The position numbers and the translations under genes were made by a program. The notes beneath the pieces are model-generated. The model did no database searches. It was not told where the DNA came from and was given only the letters and a program-made list of their open reading frames with translations. A DNA stretch of 64,000 nt, from contig CAVCAW010000029.1 in assembly GCA_963600315.1 (NCBI GenBank), forward strand, positions 10,930 through 74,929, in the 5' to 3' direction. Shown here piece after piece: positions 62,078 to 64,000 of the stretch (position 1 is its first letter; each line of letters begins with the position of its first letter). This stretch comes from UBA6382 sp963600315 (lineage in GTDB: Bacteria > Bacteroidota > Bacteroidia > Bacteroidales > Bacteroidaceae).

Positions 62078-64000
62078 TTATTCCACAATCTTGCCGTTGT
62101 CTATCTTGAATGTTGCGAGAGGTTCGCTTGTTCCATTGGCTTTCAGGCGGAAAGTGTAGGTGCCAGTAAATCCCTTTTCCACAATCTCCTGCATGTAAGA
62201 CCCTATACTGGTCTTTATTTTGTTGAAATAGACTTTGGCTCCTTCCTTCAGTTCCGTGTCAGACTTTCCATAGTAGGTGAACTCGTTTTGCCATGAATTG
62301 CTAAACTGGTCTTTGAGTACTTTCTGCAAATGGTCGTCTGAACAGGTGACGATATAGTCCTGACGATAGCGATTAGGGATAGGTAACTTGATGCAGTGTA
62401 CCTGTGTGGGGTGTATTTTCAGTTCATAGTCCCAAATGAAGGAGTTCAAGTCTGTAATCTCCGTGATGTCAGTAGCCTTGACGAAGTACGGCTCGTTGCC
62501 TTTCTGCGAGGAATTCTTGATTGAGACTATCCATGTGAATTCTGTCTGCCAGTCCGTACGCTGGAATGTGGCTACTACGTCGTGATAGCGGCTTTGGAAA
62601 AGTGGGACATGAACTTTTGGAGAGATGCCTGATATTGCCCACTTGGTAACAGCATCATCTTCGCTGTGATGTATCTGCAGGCTTGGCTCGCTATGGGTGG
62701 TGCTTTCAGAGAAACTTACGCCACCAGTCAAGCCACCCATGAGTCCTGTTGAATTCAAGCCAATGTTGCCAGAAAGAGAGTAACTCATGCCTGTAGTGTA
62801 ACCGCTGGTGCCGCTCACATCTGTTCTGGGCGTAGCATCGAGCAGTATGACATTCTGCACCGGAGTCATGTCAGCATTGACTATTTCGCCCGTAAAATTG
62901 AACCCACTCATATAGGTTCCATACCAAGTGTTGGAATAATAGCTGTCGCTGCCTCCAGCCGTGCCCCCATCGTCAAAGCGAACCACCTTATTGGCTTTTA
63001 TCCAAGAGTCTTTGTCTGACGAGCATCCCAAATCGTTGCAGTGGAAATTCGGTCGCAAGCGGATGAAGTAATAATCGGTGTCAGTGTCAAAATTGTAAGC
63101 ACTATAGATGGTGTAAACCATGTCGTAGCGGAGAGTTTTGTCGAGTGCGCGGCTAGGACCGACCTGTTCTTGGATAACAAAGCGCTCGCCCTTCATGTAG
63201 CCGTCAATAGTAGACCCAGCGCCCGAGTCTGTGATACCGGTGTTGGTGCCATACAATTTATCTGAAGACAACTCTTTCAACCAGTTGACCAGTAAGTCTG
63301 CAGAGACACCATGATCATAGGCCGTAGGTTCATAGTTATCGTCCTCACACTCCTTCACGACAACAGTCCCTTTCTCATCGCCAAAAGAGGCGAAGGTATT
63401 GTTGCTCGACGAGTCTGCCATCTGCTCCAAGTCTTTCACCACATAGATGTCGTGCATGCGAAATGCTATAGCCTCAGTGTTCTTATAAATTTCGCCAATA
63501 TTGCCTTCTTTCAACGTCTCGAGTGTCTGGATAAAGTTATACGCCCCACTCACATCTACTCCCTCGTCTATTAGCTGATAGGTGGCCTTCTTCGCATTTG
63601 TCTCCATGGTGGCGATATTGTCTAGGTTGGGTTCCACCAACACGAAGGAAGCTCCGTTTAAGAAAGCCTTGAGCATCGTAGCCATTTGATCGACCGAGAA
63701 AAGCATATTGTAACCCTTGGTAAATACAAAGACCTTAGCATCTTCGCTAATTGCATCAGTAGCATTCACCATGCGATTCACAATGGCACCGTTATACTCT
63801 GTTCTGTCGTCACCCAGCACCACAGCCTTGCCTTCAAACACCGTGGTCTTTTGGTCAGTGGTGGGGTTAGGCACGGCTTCCACTGCGTTCTCAATGTTTA
63901 TACCATTTTCTTGTGTGTCGTTGTCGTGGCATGCAGACAGCACTCCAACCGTCAGCGTCAAGCATGCAAAGAGTGACGCTGCTCCAAAATACTTCTTTAT
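62078..64000 (-). CDS. Leukocidin-like beta-barrel pore-forming lipoprotein, 5' end outside the window
   Basis: The frame is open to the window edge (IKKYFGAASLFACLTLTVGVLSAC), so the start codon is probably just beyond it; 640 residues are visible. A lipobox LSAC is followed by a domain with alternating alpha/beta character (AVVLGDDRTEYNG, VFVFTKGYNMLF, GASFVLVEPNLD). From about residue 270 the sequence looks like the leukocidin/hemolysin fold: YDMVYTIYSAYNFDTDTDYYFI, WYGTYMSGFNFTGEI, then the Gly/Ser-rich stem region GYTTGMSYSLSGNIGLNSTG with GGVSFSESTTHSEPS, and FTWIVSIKN. A possible anchored pore-forming toxin. Recognition is by pattern only; another beta-rich lipoprotein family cannot be excluded. 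Confidence 0.5.
   Translation of the reverse strand: MKKYFGAASLFACLTLTVGVLSACHDNDTQENGINIENAVEAVPNPTTDQKTTVFEGKAVVLGDDRTEYNGAIVNRMVNATDAISEDAKVFVFTKGYNMLFSVDQMATMLKAFLNGASFVLVEPNLDNIATMETNAKKATYQLIDEGVDVSGAYNFIQTLETLKEGNIGEIYKNTEAIAFRMHDIYVVKDLEQMADSSSNNTFASFGDEKGTVVVKECEDDNYEPTAYDHGVSADLLVNWLKELSSDKLYGTNTGITDSGAGSTIDGYMKGERFVIQEQVGPSRALDKTLRYDMVYTIYSAYNFDTDTDYYFIRLRPNFHCNDLGCSSDKDSWIKANKVVRFDDGGTAGGSDSYYSNTWYGTYMSGFNFTGEIVNADMTPVQNVILLDATPRTDVSGTSGYTTGMSYSLSGNIGLNSTGLMGGLTGGVSFSESTTHSEPSLQIHHSEDDAVTKWAISGISPKVHVPLFQSRYHDVVATFQRTDWQTEFTWIVSIKNSSQKGNEPYFVKATDITEITDLNSFIWDYELKIHPTQVHCIKLPIPNRYRQDYIVTCSDDHLQKVLKDQFSNSWQNEFTYYGKSDTELKEGAKVYFNKIKTSIGSYMQEIVEKGFTGTYTFRLKANGTSEPLATFKIDNGKIVE

Overview
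The window looks like a chromosomal segment of a Bacteroidales bacterium, most likely Prevotellaceae-like. The evidence is: (i) a type V (fimbrillin) pilus operon opening with DUF3575- and DUF5119-type genes; (ii) C-terminal sorting tails of the G-[VI]-Y-[IV]-x-N-G-x-K type expected of type IX secretion cargo; (iii) a SusB-type GH97 glucosidase and a TrpB2-type synthase; (iv) promoters of the Bacteroidetes form TTTG-N19-TAnnTTTG, with almost no Shine-Dalgarno sequences. No rRNA, tRNA, CRISPR array, integrase or intact transposase was seen.

Layout. 1-1034 is the N-terminal part of an aminopeptidase P on the minus strand. 1035-2591 is a 1.5-kb gene-poor stretch holding a repeat array, a large inverted repeat, what looks like the decayed 5' end of an AAA ATPase gene, one orphan consensus promoter and the consensus promoter of the next operon. 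2592-30213 is a 27.6-kb rightward pilus/adhesin operon: DUF3575 barrel protein, DUF5119 lipoprotein, four fimbrillin paralogues, one accessory lipoprotein, a 4409-residue secreted beta-helix protein and an 1134-residue Ig-repeat protein, closed by a strong terminator. 30370-31624 is a wrecked AAA/DUF4143 ATPase gene with palindromes upstream. 31950-35946 holds trpB2, a BACON/NPCBM secreted protein, two membrane proteins and a gene remnant.

36088-38327 (minus) is tyrS and a SprT-like gene. 38472-42500 is a T9SS-type papain-like protease with LamG and PKD-like domains. 42796-45779 is a rightward run of TetR, FabG, RluA-type pseudouridine synthase and GT2 glycosyltransferase. 46262-49547 (minus) is a Wza/Wzc exopolysaccharide export pair. 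50010-54223 (minus) is a membrane pyrophosphatase, a PAP2/IPC-synthase-like protein and a sirtuin. 54380-56629 is RNase R. 56731-60280 (minus) is an NCS2 purine permease and the GH97 glucosidase. 60421-61871 is a TSCPD protein and a SAM methyltransferase. 62078-64000 (minus) is a leukocidin-like lipoprotein cut by the window edge.

Three signals stand out. First, a family of intergenic arrays with an exact 22-bp period (12-bp palindromic cores TTTC-SSSS-GAAA separated by 10-bp spacers) occurs at three unrelated loci, each 80-160 bp upstream of a leftward promoter. Second, the pilus operon couples five lipoproteins sharing an L-[KR] processing-like site to two very large T9SS-type proteins. Third, stand-alone AAA ATPase genes, one broken and one apparently reduced to its 5' end, sit directly behind long palindromes. 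All functional statements rest on reading motifs by eye; no database search was possible.
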